A stretch of DNA of 64,000 nt from the NCBI RefSeq assembly GCF_002127325.2, contig NC_035443.2, forward strand, positions 117,740,646-117,804,645, given 5' to 3'. Position numbers and translations under genes: made by a program. Of this stretch, positions 49,491-62,417 are shown piece after piece (position 1 is the first letter of the stretch; each line of letters starts with the position of its first letter). The notes under the pieces are model-generated. The model was not told the DNA's origin and did no database searches. It worked only from the letters and a program-made list of their open reading frames with translations. Origin of the DNA: Helianthus annuus (Eukaryota > Streptophyta > Magnoliopsida > Asterales > Asteraceae).

Positions 49491-50417
49491 TAACTATAGG
49501 GAATTAGGTCGAGTTGTGTAAAGTTGGCCTAGTCTATAGTCTAAGTACCAACAGACCCGCTTCGTGCGAACCCAGTAGGGGTTCCGTACGAGCCCATTTT
49601 GTTATTCTCATTCGAACTCACAAAAACTACATCTTCGTGCGGACCCATGCACTACAGCTTCGCACGAAGGAAACCTTTCCAAAGGTTGAAAACTACACTG
49701 CCTTTCCTAAGGCTACCACAACACACACATTTTCGAAAACACTCGCATAACACAACCGAGTGATTGGGTCAAGATTAGGTGTGAAAACCAGGAACTCTAG
49801 ATAAGATCACTCACTCTACGCGTATTTTTACTCTCAGCACGAGAGTCTTCGTTGAGTTAGGAGTGACATCCACATCTCAACGAAAATTCTCCATCTCTAT
49901 CTCGTGGTTTAGCCACACTTTCAGGAATGAAGTTGTTAAGTTAGGGGTGAAACCCGCATCTTAATAACCAGTTCCACTCCCTACTTTGATTTTACAAAAC
50001 TCTCACCAAATTCTCGATTTTTCTGACGACTTGAGTCACGTAGTAACTGGAAGGATGAGTGCCGTTCGCCGGGTTTCAATGAGAGCACAGTCTATTAGGC
50101 CAAAGCGTGTACTCGAGGTCGTTATGAATGGTTGAATCACTTTGGGTAGTCGACGTCTAACACCCAGTACACTCCATTTTTGTAGCCTGCAATCTCTGAT
50201 TTTACGCGTTATCGATTTTACGTGTTTATATATTTCGATTTTCGAGATTTTACGCTTTATCACTTTTTGCTCTCGCTAAAAAGTAAAGCTTAGTAACGCA
50301 CCACTCCCGCAATCTAAAACGCTAACTAATCACAAACCAAACTAAGAAGCCTCGTACGCTACTCTTCTCGCTATACTACTCGCTACCTCTCGCAACTCTC
50401 GAACGCGAACCGTGACG
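49491..50417 (+). other. E1 leader, interrupted by E4
   Basis: Untranslated leader resembling those of E0, E2 and E3. Ends where E4 begins, before any gag start is reached. Confidence 0.6.
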
Positions 50418-52116
50418 TGACCATGTCGTCCCGATCAGTCAAAAACCCAATTAAACCTAGGTAGCTAGGGTAAGTCGGGTATCGAATCCACGAAGAGCAT
50501 GTGGTCAGTATCGCACGATCTGTTCGACTAGTTAGACTATTTACAAAAATGTACAATGTGATTATGAAGATTGCTATTTTTTTATAAGTTTATTTGGTTG
50601 GAAAATAAATCGGAGTGACCCGACAATTGGTATTATCTAAAACACTTGTGCTTAACTAAAATTGCAACTAAATTACTAAATGATTAAAACAAGAAATTAG
50701 ATACAAGTTCCACACCCGGTTCGATTATTGCAAGACCTAGGGTTCCTACATGTTTTAACTTGATTCAATTGCATATAGTGATTAACGGATTACTATCACG
50801 AAGCTTAGGTGCCAATTGCTATCGACGTCATAGACAACAGACCGTAATGCACTTCGTTACCTCAGACATGTAAATCCTAACCTACGATAAGGCATAAGTG
50901 CACAAATTCATTTCGTAAAGTCAAATTTTATAATCATTCGACAATTCACAAATTCAATTCAAATGCATGAAAATTATCAAAGGTTTCAAATACTAAACAA
51001 TTTGTCACAAAATCAAATGAAAATACAAATGCATAAACCCAACAGAAATTCTTACAACAATTTATACCGGGGTGAAACCGAAGAGACTAGCCGTTCATGG
51101 TCGAAGAGGCACGATAACCGGAGGATGAATACGAGCATTTAACCATAATCTTAAGTCTTGAAGGAGAGTTGAGGGTTAGGGGTTAGGGTTTGGATGGTGG
51201 AGAATGGATGAAGATGAAGTGGTGGTGTGTTGTGGCTCCAAGATCACTTTTTAAAACTCCCAGAGAAGTGTTGCTGTTACGTTTTGTTCCTTTTTCTTTT
51301 AGTCAACATGTATCAATTAATTCCAATAAGATAAACTCTATGGTGGGTTATGGATGATTGTTTAGGGTGAAGGGGGCACCTCCCTAATGAGGTGAGGGGA
51401 AACTTTTTTTAACCCAATCATACGTTGCCATGTCATTTCCCCTCTATAACTTCCCTCTTGTCCAAAAACGTACGGGGTGCACCCCTCTTAGGGGAATTGT
51501 TTTTTTATTCAAAAAAAAAAAAGAAAATAATTGATTGGTTGTTACAAGCTATGGGCCCACCATCTCCTCTCTCTTCATGCGGTGACTCCTCCCCGATTTG
51601 GGTCCCCGCAGGGATGGCGGAGGTGTTCCCGCTCGTGGAATGGGGTCACCGATCCGCCTCCCTGCTGGTGCTCCGCTCACCCTTATGGCAAGACTTATAG
51701 AAAACCCAGTTAGTTGCACATGCTCCATTTGACTTCTGTATAACCATTCTTCAACACACTTTTTGAACTCCATTTATATTTCATTCTCTACACAATTCCA
51801 AAAGAACAAAAACATTAATTACAAATACATTAATTGCAATTTTATTTAAGTTAATTGTTTAGTATTCTGTTTTGTTTTCTCGTTGACTCCAAAAACAAAG
51901 AAAACAATTTGAATATCAATTGCAATTAGTATTTCTTATTTGATTTTTCAAAGTTTATTATTTATGTTATATTAATTATAAATTCATCATTTTAAACTAG
52001 TTCTCTTCACAGCCTACAAAACAACAAAACCGATCAAAGTGGTTTCTTTTAAAATAATATCGATGCATTTTTTTATAATTAAAATAAATTAGAGTGTACA
52101 AAAAATACACCGATCA
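50418..52116 (-). repeat. E4 3' LTR
   Basis: About 1.7 kb including a 318-bp MITE. Minus strand TGATCGGTG...GACATGGTCA. Matches the sequence from 63461 to ~63908. Confidence 0.75.
51365..51682. mobile_element. PIF/Harbinger (Tourist-like) MITE
   Basis: 318 bp in the E4 LTR, GC-richer than its surroundings. Ends GGGTGAAGGGGGCACC and, in complement, GGGTGAGCGGAGCACC (13 of 16 match); flanked by TTA on both sides (51362-51364, 51683-51685), as for Harbinger insertions. No transposase. Confidence 0.6.
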
Positions 52117-52130
52117 CATCCCCACACTTA
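52117..52130 (-). other. E4 polypurine tract
   Basis: Minus strand AAGTGTGGGGATG abutting the 3' LTR. Confidence 0.7.
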
Positions 52131-52870
52131 TCTTAATTTTGCCCTCAAGCAAACTCTTTCGATATTATCCAACTATTATTTAACAAATACACTTCACAAA
52201 TTCCTTACAAATTCTTAGTTAAGGTCCATAGTCATACCCTATCACAATGTTAATTATAGTTTATTGGTTATTAAATAGCCAATCAAAGTGATAATCTTTT
52301 TAAAACAAGGAAATGCCTAACCAAATCTAACGTGCTTTGGTTTTTTATTCTCATGCAACATACCCCTCACAATTGATCACTCCTCTCGGTTTCATTTCTG
52401 AACTAGCATGTAATACACTAGTAATAAGCAGACTAACGATATTATTCTATAATTATAATCTTGAATGACAATCACACCTCCACTACAACACATAGACATC
52501 GCACATATTAAAAGGTCTTACGGGTTTTTGGCTTAGGCGAAGGTTAGGAATTTTTGGCTAAAAAGTGACTAAAATGAAAAATGGTGAACACGAACCTTTA
52601 AAGAATCCTTATTTTCTTCTAAACAAATAAACTAAAAGATATTGGGTAATTTTGACCCGTATCTAACTTACTCATATTTTTTTAGCCTCGATTGTGGTCG
52701 TTCGACCCGTTTGTTGGCTTTTTTATTTCTTTTTTTATTGCAACAACTATAAACAAATGGATCTTCTCTAGACGGTTTTCAAACGAGGTTAAGGTTTAAC
52801 TTGGGTAATGATATGGGTTACAAACGAATGGAAAAGGGTTCAAGTTTGGCTTCTAATAGATGATTTGTGG
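52131..52870. other. E4 internal non-coding DNA, 3' part
   Basis: AT-rich, no coding frame; preceded in sense order by a GAGGGCAAAATT stretch typical of Athila/Tat 3' ends. Interrupted by E5. Confidence 0.5.
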
Positions 52871-52875
52871 GTAAG

Positions 52876-54716
52876 TGTAACACCCCGAAAATATAAAACT
52901 TTATATTAGAATTATATAAAGTATAAATAAATGAGAATTTACCAACTAGAAATTTTAACCTAGTTGGTTAATAGTTTAGAAATAATCTATAGTAGGGTTA
53001 AAAGCCACTAAATTAAATGTTGATCAAAATGGAGGGACCTAGGTTGTCAAAATTTGAAACTTGTATTACTAAGTTAGTAAAACCAAACCAAACACCCCAT
53101 TTTGAGGTGTTGGTCGATCAGGAGCAAGAAAAGGGGGCGATCCCCACTCTCAAACCCTAACTTCACCAAATTGATCTATTGAAGGTTAATCCTTGCCCCA
53201 AATCGAAATCTGAATAGAGATTCGTGATCCTCATCACAAGGGGATTACAAGGTATGTGGAATTTCATGAAATCTCTCAACTTGAAATTCTCATATAATTG
53301 GGATAATCTGAAATTAGGGTTGCATGCATATGTTATGATGAATTAGGAACAACTATAGTGTCTAGGAACAAATCCTAGACAAACACAAGCTGAAATTATG
53401 TAGAATTTTGATGGAAACTATGATCACCATTGTAGGTGATTAGTGGGTTATGTGTATTTGGAATGAACACTAGGAAATAGATTGTTAATCTAGTGTAATT
53501 TGGCAATTTTGAAATGATTCCAGAAATTAGAAGCTTACAATCATGTAAAATGATAGATTTATGTGAAATTATGGCTAAATGATAAACTAAAGATGTGATG
53601 TATAATCATGTAAAAATCTGCTCTTGAAGTGTTTGTTGAGATGCCTCTATGAAGGCTTAAAACTGAAATTTCAAGTTGAAACGCATAATCACGATGTTTG
53701 GTGTAATATGCGAATTATAATTTCAAAAGAGAGTTCTAAACATATGATAAATGAACTCTATAGGAACGGGCGCAGGAGCGTCAAGCGGACAAGCGGGCGG
53801 CGAACCACGTTTAAAAGGCCTACTTTGAAGGTATGTAACTTGTTCCGTTACAATTAAGTATGTGTTGATGTTTATAATATGTGTAGTGAATTTTAGAATA
53901 AAGGTTATTTTGAATTAAAGCGGCGATGTCGCTATATTGAATAGCTGGTTCAAAATTTGGTTGGGATTCGTTGGTAGTCGTCATATGGGAGGATTCCTTA
54001 GACGAGCCAAACAGGTCGAATAATCAAATAAAGCATGGATTTTGCTTAGTAATATGATTGATTTGTTTATTGTTATTGATTAAACATTGAGTTATTAAAA
54101 CACGATAAATCACTATGTTGGTTTGTTAGAATAAGAATTCGAGAAAAGTGTGTAGGCAAAACAAACAAAATGCCAAAGCTCATATGTGCAGGATCTACCG
54201 TAAGTTACGGTGTCACCGTAACTTACGGTAGAGATCAGAAGGCTACGGTGGGATTCCCCTGGTTTACGGTGAATCAAAAATTTCCAGAACCTACCGTAAC
54301 TTACGGTGACACCGTAAGTTACGGTGGAACTTAGAAAGTTGTAAAATTTCTTTTATATCATACTTTGATGTCGGATCTTGCATCTATATACTATACGAAA
54401 AGGTTATAACTAACATTTTAGTGGTTTTAACCATAGGTAACAAGATGGATCTTGCGGTTGGCGATCAAGCACATGATGAAGAACCGAACACTACATTTTG
54501 AAGCTTCCGCAATGTTTTAATCTTTAGTAGTCTTTGTGTATGGGTTGTAAACACTTGTTAAACTAATTTTGAAATGTTTTAACTTAGTCTTTAGTTGACT
54601 AAGGTTGACGTACTTATGAACTCCGTTAATGAATTGTCATGTTATTAAAACAATATTTTAATAGAAATGATGTATTTTATTATTAAAAACAAGTGAAAAA
54701 AATCTAGGGTGTTACA
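52876..54716 (+). repeat. E5 5' LTR
   Basis: 1841 bp, TGTAACACCCCG...GGGTGTTACA. Contains a cluster of nested palindromes at 54195-54325. A short frame (53624-53857) in the LTR is repeated in the other LTR (60208-60441) and has no recognised product. Confidence 0.95.
54195..54325. repeat. Nested palindromes in the E5 LTR
   Basis: 54195-54231: 18-bp arms around one base; 54293-54325: 16-bp arms around one base. Each arm contains the 15-mer ACCGTAAGTTACGGT or its complement, itself a 7-bp palindrome. Two further TACGGTG motifs lie between. The same cluster is in the other LTR (60779-60815 and 60877-60909). Confidence 0.92.
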
Positions 54717-54719
54717 AGT

Positions 54720-54732
54720 TGGTAATCAGAGC
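54720..54732 (+). other. E5 primer-binding site
   Basis: TGGTAATCAGAGC: the tRNA-Met type site with one extra A, four bases into the leader. Confidence 0.7.
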
Positions 54733-54954
54733 TTAAGGTTGTCAACAAAGTGTTCGGTTCAAGCTTGATCGACCGTCCGGTAAGAATTAACTTATTATGT
54801 TAATGAATCATGTCTTATGTAAGGAATGAGAAACGAGTTGATATGCATGGGAAGAGCGTGTTAACACACTCAAACCCGGAAAGTGCATTAAATGTGAACG
54901 GTTAAAGCAAGTTGAGAACTTGGCTAAACCGAAACAAATGAAGCAAGGTTATAA

Positions 54955-57900
54955 ATGAAATGTTTAACGTTTAAATGTAAACATTTCAGTTTCAAGATGT
55001 CTGATGGGAATGATGATAATTCGGTGCAAACAAACACCAAACAAATGAAAGAAATAATTGCCGAAGAGGTAGGAAAGGCAATTGAAGGCAGTCTATCCGG
55101 GTTTATAGACAAGATTCAAAAGACGGTGTTGTCACTCGTAGAAGAACGAGTTAAAAGGTTGGAGGATACTGTCAACCTTATGAAAGACAAAACTGGAGAA
55201 CGCAAGGGGTGTTCGTACAAGGAATTCATGGCGTGTAAACCGCCAATCTACAACGGGGAGGTTGACCCGATAATTTGTCAAAGATGGATAAGCGACGTTG
55301 AAGGAGTGTTTGAGCGAACTCATTGTGACGTAAGTGACTATGTTGCTTACGGAACGGGTCAATTGAGAAATCAAGCCAAGGATTGGTGGGATAACAAGAA
55401 GAAGGAAATGGGAGCCGAAGCGGCGAGGGCTATGACTTGGGACGAGTTTAAGGTACCATTCCTTAAACACCACAGTCCCAAAGCGGTTATTAACAGAATC
55501 AAAGAAGAATTCATCCAGCTAAGACAAAAGGGTGAAACAATTGATAAGATCACGGGCATCTTCATGGATAAGCTGAGATTTTGTGACGAGTTAGTCACCA
55601 CTGAAGAGCAAAAGATATACTACTATTACAACATGTTGAGTGCCGAGTACCGGGAATTTATGACTCCGTCAAAATACGAAACCCTCACGGAGATTATCAA
55701 CACCGCCCGGGAGCGGGAAATCGAGTTAAGGAAACAAGTGGAGAGAGGTGAACGAAGGGCACAGGATGTGAATCCAAGCCCTACAAAGAAAGTTAGAACT
55801 ACGGAATCGGGAAAGAAAGTGGATGCTAAAGGCGGGTCGCCGAGTTGCAAAGTGTGTGGTAAAGGGCACAAAGGCGAGTGCTGCTTCAAGGACAAGCCGT
55901 GCCCGGTATGTGGGAAGACGGGGCACACCGCATCACTATGTCCCGGGAAAGTTTCTGTATGCTACAAGTGTTATCAACCCGGTCATAAGAAATCTGAATG
56001 TCCCGAGTTGGTGGAAAAAAAGGACACAAAGGAGTCTCCAACAGAAGCCCCCAAAGCGAAGGCTAGGTCCTTCCAACTTACCACGGCTGAAGCAAAGACA
56101 GAACCCGATGTGGTTTCAGGTATATTCACAATTAACTCAATTCTAGCACGTGTATTGTTTGATACGGGTGCGAATAAATCCTTCATTTCGCATAGGTTTA
56201 TTCGACATCCTTCATTTGTACTGACGAAATTACCTGTGCCCTTAGAAGTCGAAATAGGGGACAATAAAAGTTTTATAGTTTGTGATGTTTGTCGAGGCTG
56301 CAAATTAAGCATCGACGATGAGGAATACTTGATAGACCTAATCCCGATGTCAATGGGGGAATTTCAAGTAGTCGTTGGGATGGACTGGCTAGCCCAACAC
56401 CATGCAAAAGTTGTGTGTTTCCGTAAAGAGATAAAACTAATATCTCCGAGCAGGAAACATGTCACCATTTATGGCGAAAAAGGAGGCAACCCCATAGTGT
56501 GCTCAATGTTGAAAGCTCCCAAACTTATGAAGCAAGGATGCAAGGCATTTATGATATACGCGAATGAGCCCGAGAAAGAATCACGGAAGATTGAAGATGT
56601 ACCGGTAGTACGAGATTATGAAGATGTGTTTCCGGAGGATTTACCGGGGATACCGCCTGAACGGGAAGTAGAGTTCGGAATCGAACTGGTTCCGGGCGCA
56701 AAACCCGTAGCTAAAGCACCATACCGACTCGCGCCGTCGGAATTACAAGAGTTGATGTCCCAAATCCAAGACCTGCTTGATAAGGGATTCATTAGGCCGA
56801 GTGTGTCTCCTTGGGGCGCACCGGTGTTGTTCGTAAGAAAGAAAGACGGAAGCATGCGTATGTGTATCGATTACCGGGAGTTAAACAAACTCACGATAAA
56901 GAACCGATACCCGCTTCCGAGGATAGATGATTTGTTCGACCAATTACAAGGTGCGAATTGGTTTTCAAAAATTGACCTTAGGTCTGGGTATCACCAACTA
57001 AGAGTCAAAGAAGAAGATGTGCCGAAGACGGCTTTCCGCACGAGATACGGACATTACGAATTCCTCGTAATGTCATTTGGGCTAACAAATGCACCCGCGG
57101 CCTTCATGGACCTCATGAACCGGGTTTGGAAGCCAATGTTGGACAAGTCGGTCATCGTGTTTATCGATGATATCTTGGTGTATTCGAAAAGTGAAGCTGA
57201 ACACGCACACCACTTACGAGAAGTGTTAGAGACACTTAGGCGGGAAAGGCTGTATGCGAAATTCTCTAAGTGTGCCTTTTGGTTACGAGAGGTACAATTT
57301 CTTGGCCACGTTATAAGTGCTGACGGAGTATTGGTGGATCCGTCCAAGATTGAGGCTGTGTCGAAATGGAATCCCCCAAAGAACCCTTCGGAAATTAGAA
57401 GCTTTTTGGGGCTTGCGGGATACTATAGGAGATTCATTCAAGATTTCTCCAAGATTGCGTTACCGCTAACAAAGCTAACCCAAAAGAAAGAGAAGTTCAT
57501 TTGGGGTGTCGATCAAGAAAGAGCGTTTCAAACGCTAAAAGAGAAGTTAACACAAGCTCCGGTACTGACATTGCCGGACGGGGTCGAAGATATGGTAGTT
57601 TATTCGGATGCTTCACTGTCGGGGCTTGGATGCGTTCTGATGCAATGGGGCAAAGTTATAGCTTATGCCTCGAGACAATTGAAGATACACGAGAAGAAAT
57701 ATCCTACACACGACCTTGAATTGGCTGCGGTGGTATTTGCCTTAAAAATATGGAGGCACTACCTATACGGGGTAAAGTGTACCATATACACCGATCACAA
57801 GAGCTTAAAATACTTTTTCGATCAGAAAGAGTTAAATATGCGACAAAGGCGATGGCTGGAAACGGTGAAAGACTACGATTGTGAAATACATTATCACCCC

Positions 57901-59469
57901 GGAAGGGCTAATGTGGTGGCGGATGCTCTGAGCAGAAAAGCGGACTATGTCCCAATACGAGTAAGATCGATGCAACTCGTGGTGACCTCGGGTATACTTG
58001 AACGTATTCGAGAGGCGCAATTAGAAGCGATGAAAGAAGGGAATTGGAAGAAAGAAAGAATAATAGGTCAGTTGAAAGATTTGTCGGATGGGAATAACGG
58101 GTTGAAGACTCGATCCGGAAGGATATGGGTCCCACATACTTGTGGAGTGAAAGCGCTTCTACTTAATGAAGCTCATAAATCCCGTTATTTAATTCATCCG
58201 GGTGCGACCAAGATGTACAATGATTTGAAACAAAATTATTGGTGGCCCGGAATGAAGAGGGATGTGGCGAAGCATGTGGAAAAATGTTTGACATGTTTAC
58301 AAGTTAAGGCGGAGCACCAGAAACCATACGGCAAACTCCAACCGTTAGAAATTCCGGTTTGGAAATGGGAACATATTACAATGGACCTATTAACCAAGTT
58401 GCCTAAAACGAGCCGTGGTTTCGATGCCATATGGGTAGTGGTAGATAGATTGACGAAGAGTGCTCACTTCATTCCGATCCGTGAGACTTATACGTCAGAA
58501 AAGATGTCAGAGGTTTACACGAATGAAATAATAGCACGCCATGGGGTGCCGGTATCCATTGTGTCTGATAGGGATACCCGTTTTACTTCGAAATTTTGGC
58601 GGGAATTCCAAGAACAAATGGGGACTAAATTGTTCATTAGCACTGCTTATCATCCACAAACGGATGGGCAGAGTGAAAGAACAATACAAATGTTGGGAGA
58701 TATGCTGCGGGCATGCATTATTGACTTCAGAGGTAGTTGGGATGTCCATCTACCCTTGGTCGAATTTGCATATAACAATAGCTATCACACGAGCATTAAA
58801 ATGGCCCCGTATGAATTGTTATATGGCCGAAAATGTCGACCCCCGGTATGTTGGGGAGAAGTGGGTCCACGAGGGATAGCACCTACTGATATAATCCGAA
58901 CTACAAATAAGAAAATCGACATAGTTCGGGCACACTTGAAAGCGGCTCAAGACAGGCAAAAGGCGTATGCGGATAAAAGGAATAGGCCAATTGAATTTCA
59001 GGTTGGAGACATGGTTATGCTGAAAGTTTCCCCATGGAAAGGCATTATTAGATTCCGAAAAAGGGGGAAACTAAGCCCGAGATTTATTGGGCCATTTAGG
59101 ATCACTGAACGGGTTGGTAAAGTAGCTTATTGTCTCGAATTACCCGAGGAGTTGAGTGGGATTCATAGCACGTTCCACGTGTCGCACCTCCGAAAATGTT
59201 TGGCCGACGAAACTACTCATATCCACTATGATGATATCGAGGTGGATAACAGCCTCAACTATGCAGTAAAACCAATTGCGATTTTAGATCGTAAAGAGAA
59301 AAGTTTGAGGAACAAGGTGATTAACCAAGTCAGGGTCAAATGGGAGCATAAGAAAGGTTCGGACACCACGTGGGAGCCCGAAGAGGAGATGCGACGTCTC
59401 CACCCAACATTATTTGGTACGTACTTCGGTTTCGGGGACGAAACCCTTTTAAGGGGGGTGGACTTGTAA
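54955..59469 (+). CDS. E5 Gag-Pol polyprotein (intact chromovirus)
   Basis: 1504 codons; the likelier start is the ATG at 54997 ([10 protein letters not shown], residue 15), the first 14 residues being unusually Lys/Phe/Cys-rich. Gag capsid occupies about 80-270. Three zinc-knuckle-like motifs lie at 298-350 ([28 protein letters not shown]). Protease DTG is at 403-405. RT starts near 590, with FIDD at 736-739. RNase H has its first Asp at 885 ([11 protein letters not shown]). The integrase zinc finger starts near 1074, and its catalytic set is D1144, D1205 and E1241 with the correct 35-residue spacing. A chromodomain-like tail lies at about 1443-1488. Single-frame Gag-Pol is usual for Tekay/Del. 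The last ~16 residues are read from the polypurine tract and the stop uses the LTR's own TAA. No broken motif found. Confidence 0.95.
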   Translation: MKCLTFKCKHFSFKMSDGNDDNSVQTNTKQMKEIIAEEVGKAIEGSLSGFIDKIQKTVLSLVEERVKRLEDTVNLMKDKTGERKGCSYKEFMACKPPIYNGEVDPIICQRWISDVEGVFERTHCDVSDYVAYGTGQLRNQAKDWWDNKKKEMGAEAARAMTWDEFKVPFLKHHSPKAVINRIKEEFIQLRQKGETIDKITGIFMDKLRFCDELVTTEEQKIYYYYNMLSAEYREFMTPSKYETLTEIINTAREREIELRKQVERGERRAQDVNPSPTKKVRTTESGKKVDAKGGSPSCKVCGKGHKGECCFKDKPCPVCGKTGHTASLCPGKVSVCYKCYQPGHKKSECPELVEKKDTKESPTEAPKAKARSFQLTTAEAKTEPDVVSGIFTINSILARVLFDTGANKSFISHRFIRHPSFVLTKLPVPLEVEIGDNKSFIVCDVCRGCKLSIDDEEYLIDLIPMSMGEFQVVVGMDWLAQHHAKVVCFRKEIKLISPSRKHVTIYGEKGGNPIVCSMLKAPKLMKQGCKAFMIYANEPEKESRKIEDVPVVRDYEDVFPEDLPGIPPEREVEFGIELVPGAKPVAKAPYRLAPSELQELMSQIQDLLDKGFIRPSVSPWGAPVLFVRKKDGSMRMCIDYRELNKLTIKNRYPLPRIDDLFDQLQGANWFSKIDLRSGYHQLRVKEEDVPKTAFRTRYGHYEFLVMSFGLTNAPAAFMDLMNRVWKPMLDKSVIVFIDDILVYSKSEAEHAHHLREVLETLRRERLYAKFSKCAFWLREVQFLGHVISADGVLVDPSKIEAVSKWNPPKNPSEIRSFLGLAGYYRRFIQDFSKIALPLTKLTQKKEKFIWGVDQERAFQTLKEKLTQAPVLTLPDGVEDMVVYSDASLSGLGCVLMQWGKVIAYASRQLKIHEKKYPTHDLELAAVVFALKIWRHYLYGVKCTIYTDHKSLKYFFDQKELNMRQRRWLETVKDYDCEIHYHPGRANVVADALSRKADYVPIRVRSMQLVVTSGILERIREAQLEAMKEGNWKKERIIGQLKDLSDGNNGLKTRSGRIWVPHTCGVKALLLNEAHKSRYLIHPGATKMYNDLKQNYWWPGMKRDVAKHVEKCLTCLQVKAEHQKPYGKLQPLEIPVWKWEHITMDLLTKLPKTSRGFDAIWVVVDRLTKSAHFIPIRETYTSEKMSEVYTNEIIARHGVPVSIVSDRDTRFTSKFWREFQEQMGTKLFISTAYHPQTDGQSERTIQMLGDMLRACIIDFRGSWDVHLPLVEFAYNNSYHTSIKMAPYELLYGRKCRPPVCWGEVGPRGIAPTDIIRTTNKKIDIVRAHLKAAQDRQKAYADKRNRPIEFQVGDMVMLKVSPWKGIIRFRKRGKLSPRFIGPFRITERVGKVAYCLELPEELSGIHSTFHVSHLRKCLADETTHIHYDDIEVDNSLNYAVKPIAILDRKEKSLRNKVINQVRVKWEHKKGSDTTWEPEEEMRRLHPTLFGTYFGFGDETLLRGVDL
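59451..59464 (+). other. E5 polypurine tract
   Basis: AAGGGGGGTGGACT directly before the 3' LTR; also translated as the end of the polyprotein. Confidence 0.85.
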
Positions 59470-61299
59470 CACCCCGAAAATATAAAACTTTATATTAGAA
59501 TTATATAAAGTATAAATAAATGAGAATTTACCAACTAGAAATTTTAACCTAGTTGGTTAATAGTTTAGAAATAATCTATAGTAGGGTTAAAAGCCACTAA
59601 ATTAAATGTTGATCAAAATGGAGGGACCTAGGTTGTCAAAATTTGAAACTTGTATTACTAAGTTAGTAAAACAAAACCAAACACCCCATTTTGAGGTGTT
59701 GGTCGATCAGGAGCAAGAAAAGGGGGCGATCCCCACTCTCAAACCCTAACTTCACCAATCAATTGAAGGTTAATCCTTGCCCCAAATCGAAATCTGAATA
59801 GAGATTCGTGATCCTCATCACAAGGGGATTACAAGGTATGTGGAATTTCATGAAATCTCTCAACTTGAAATTCTCATATAATTGGGATAATCTGAAATTA
59901 GGGTTGCATGCATATGTTATGATGAATTAGGAACAACTATAGTGTCTAGGAACAAATCCTAGACAAACACAAGCTGAAATTATGTAGAATTTTGATGGAA
60001 ACTATGATCACCATTGTAGGTGATTAGTGGGTTATGTGTATTTGGAATGAACACTAGGAAATAGATCGTTAATCTAGTGTAATTTGGCAATTTTGAAATG
60101 ATTCCAGAAATTAGAAGCTTACAATCATGTAAAATGGTAGATTTATGTGAAATTATGGCTAAATGATAAACTAAAGATGTGATGTATAATCATGTAAATA
60201 TCTGCTCATGAAGTGTTTGTTGAAATGCCTCTATGAAGGCTTAAAACTGAAATTTCAAGTTGAAACGTATAATCACGATGTTTGGTGTAATATGCGAATT
60301 ATAATTTCAAAAGAGAGTTCTAAACATATGATAAATGAACTCTATAGGAACGGGCGCAGGAGCGTCAAGCGGACAAGCGGGCGGCGAACCATGTTTAAAA
60401 GGCCTACTTTGAAGGTATGTAACTTGTTCCGTTACAATTAAGTATGTGTTGATGTTTATAATATGTGTAGTGAATTTTAGAATAAAGGTTATTTTGAATT
60501 AAAGCCGCGATGTCGCTATATTGAATAGCTGGTTCAAAATTTGGTTGGGATTCGTTGGTAGTCGTCATATGGGAGGATTCCTTAGACGAGCCAAACGGGT
60601 CGAATAATCAAATAAAGCATGGATTTTTCTTAGTAATATGATTGATTTGTTTATTGTTATTGATTAAACATTGAGTTATTAAAACACGATAAATCACTAT
60701 GTTGGTTTGTTAGAATAAGAATTCAAGAAAAGTGTGTAGGCAAAACAAACAAAATGCCAAAGCTCGTATGTGCAGGATCTACCGTAAGTTACGGTGTCAC
60801 CGTAACTTACGGTAGAGATCAGAAGGCTACGGTGGGATTCCCCTGGTTTACGGTGAATCAAAAATTTCCAGAACCTACCGTAACTTACGGTGACACCGTA
60901 AGTTACGGTGGAACTTAGAAAATTGTAAAATTCTTTTATATCATACTTTGATGTCGGATCTTGCATCTATATATTATACGAAAAGGTTATAACTAACATT
61001 TTAGTGGTTTTAACCATAGGTAACAAGATGGATCTTGCGGTTGGCGATCAAGCACATGATGAAGAACCGAACACTACATTTTGAAGCTTCCGCAATGTTT
61101 TAATCTTTAGTAGTCTTTGTGTATGGGTTGTAAACACTTGTTAAACTACTTTTGAAATGTTTTAACTTAGTCTTTAGTTGACTAAGATTGACGTACTTAT
61201 GAACTCCGTTAATGAATTGTCATGTTATTAAAACAATATTTTAATAGAAATGATGTATTTTGTTATTAAAAACAAGTGAAAAAAATCTAGGGTGTTACA
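59465..61299 (+). repeat. E5 3' LTR
   Basis: 1835 bp, about 99% identical to the 5' LTR by eye. Confidence 0.95.
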
Positions 61300-61304
61300 G
61301 TAAG

Positions 61305-62417
61305 TTGGTAAAAATACATAAGGGTGTCAAAACAAAAAGGTGGTCCTAAATTGCCTTTATCATCTATGTGCGAATGTCTAGTCCATGGCCTCGGCGTGTA
61401 TCAAATCATACAAGTTCTAACATAGAACTAACATATGGCCTACTCTCAAAGAAATGAAAAATATATGTATATGATAATGATTTTTTTTTGTTTTAAAGTA
61501 GGCTCAAAATCTCACCAAGTAGGGGAGAAAGGTTACCGATGTGAAGCATGCATTTATTTTACTAAAAGCTTGTTAACTATAGCTAGGCGTTCCTTTTTCT
61601 TTTTCTTAAAAAAATTGCTAGAATTACCTTTTCTACTACAATCACATGGAACATGACCATGACTAAGGACCTATACATGTGGTTTGGTTTGGAACCCATT
61701 GATGATTTACTTTGAGAAATTCGGTCTTCAAACACGATCAAGTCGACTTAAAGGCCAAAGTTTTCAAAATTTTCAACTTTTCTCCATCCCCACACTTGAG
61801 ATTGACATTGTCCTCAATATGTAGTGTTTTGAATGAAGGGTAAGATTTAAATTTAACTTTTGAAAACTTTTTAAGCGTAACCAGGATGCACAAGACTTAA
61901 CCACCACCATAATGACCTCACCCCAATAATATACAATTACAATCCACTATTAAAAAAATATATACAAAAATCAAAGCATAGAGAATTAGAAATAGATACA
62001 CCTGATTTCTTCACATTTCATGATAGTCCTTGTTTCCAAGCGAAATGGTTGCCAAAGCAAAGCATGAAGGTACCCACAAACCTCAAATATATGTAGAAGC
62101 AAGCTTCTCACAACAATTAAAATCCATAAGATTGTTCATTTTACCATTTCACAAAAACATTTACCAAGTAATCTATTAATTGCTTTGATTAGTGAAAAAA
62201 AAATAATTTACAACAACAAACCTAACTCACTATCATAAAAATCACGGTTGCATTTAGCGTATGCAACAAGCCCTTTTAAACCTCCCGATAGCTCGGGGGG
62301 ACGAGAGGTCTCGTGAGGATTATATAGGGAACACACCCACAACGTTCATTTAACTAAGAAAATAAAATAAAACAAATAATAGTACAAACTCTACAACAAT
62401 CATACCTGATTTGCCTC
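61305..62417 (-). other. E4 internal non-coding DNA, 5' of the E5 insertion (sense order)
   Basis: AT-rich. Contains a second polypurine-like motif: minus strand GAGGACAATGTCAATCTC followed by AAGTGTGGGGATGG (about 61784-61815). No gene seen. Confidence 0.5.

Larger units (their letters stand above)
24026..50417 (+). mobile_element. E1: Ty3/gypsy element, 5' LTR and leader, host of nested insertions
   Basis: Plus-strand element whose 5' LTR starts TGTAACAACCCGAC at 24026 and ends GGGGTGTGACA at 49473. It is split by a MULE-type MITE and by E2. The primer-binding site follows at 49477, and a ~0.9-kb leader runs to 50417, where E4 interrupts it. Gag, pol and the 3' LTR must lie beyond the window. 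It is the oldest layer of the stack. No TSD can be checked. Confidence 0.8.
52876..61299 (+). mobile_element. E5: intact Ty3/gypsy Tekay-like element
   Basis: 8424 bp, with LTRs 52876-54716 and 59465-61299, a perfect 5-bp duplication GTAAG (52871-52875 and 61300-61304), a primer site, one uninterrupted 1504-codon gag-pol frame, and a polypurine tract. By eye the LTRs differ by about 18 substitutions and a few short indels over 1.83 kb (about 1%), indicating a fairly recent insertion. It is the only element here that looks potentially autonomous. Confidence 0.96.

Noticed and set aside
51425..51700. 91-codon plus-strand frame
   Set aside because: Lies across the Harbinger-type MITE and includes its poly-A stretch.
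53624..53857. 77-codon frame in the E5 LTR, repeated at 60208-60441
   Set aside because: Kept only because the LTRs are near-identical; no motif, and the sequence differs by several missense changes between copies.
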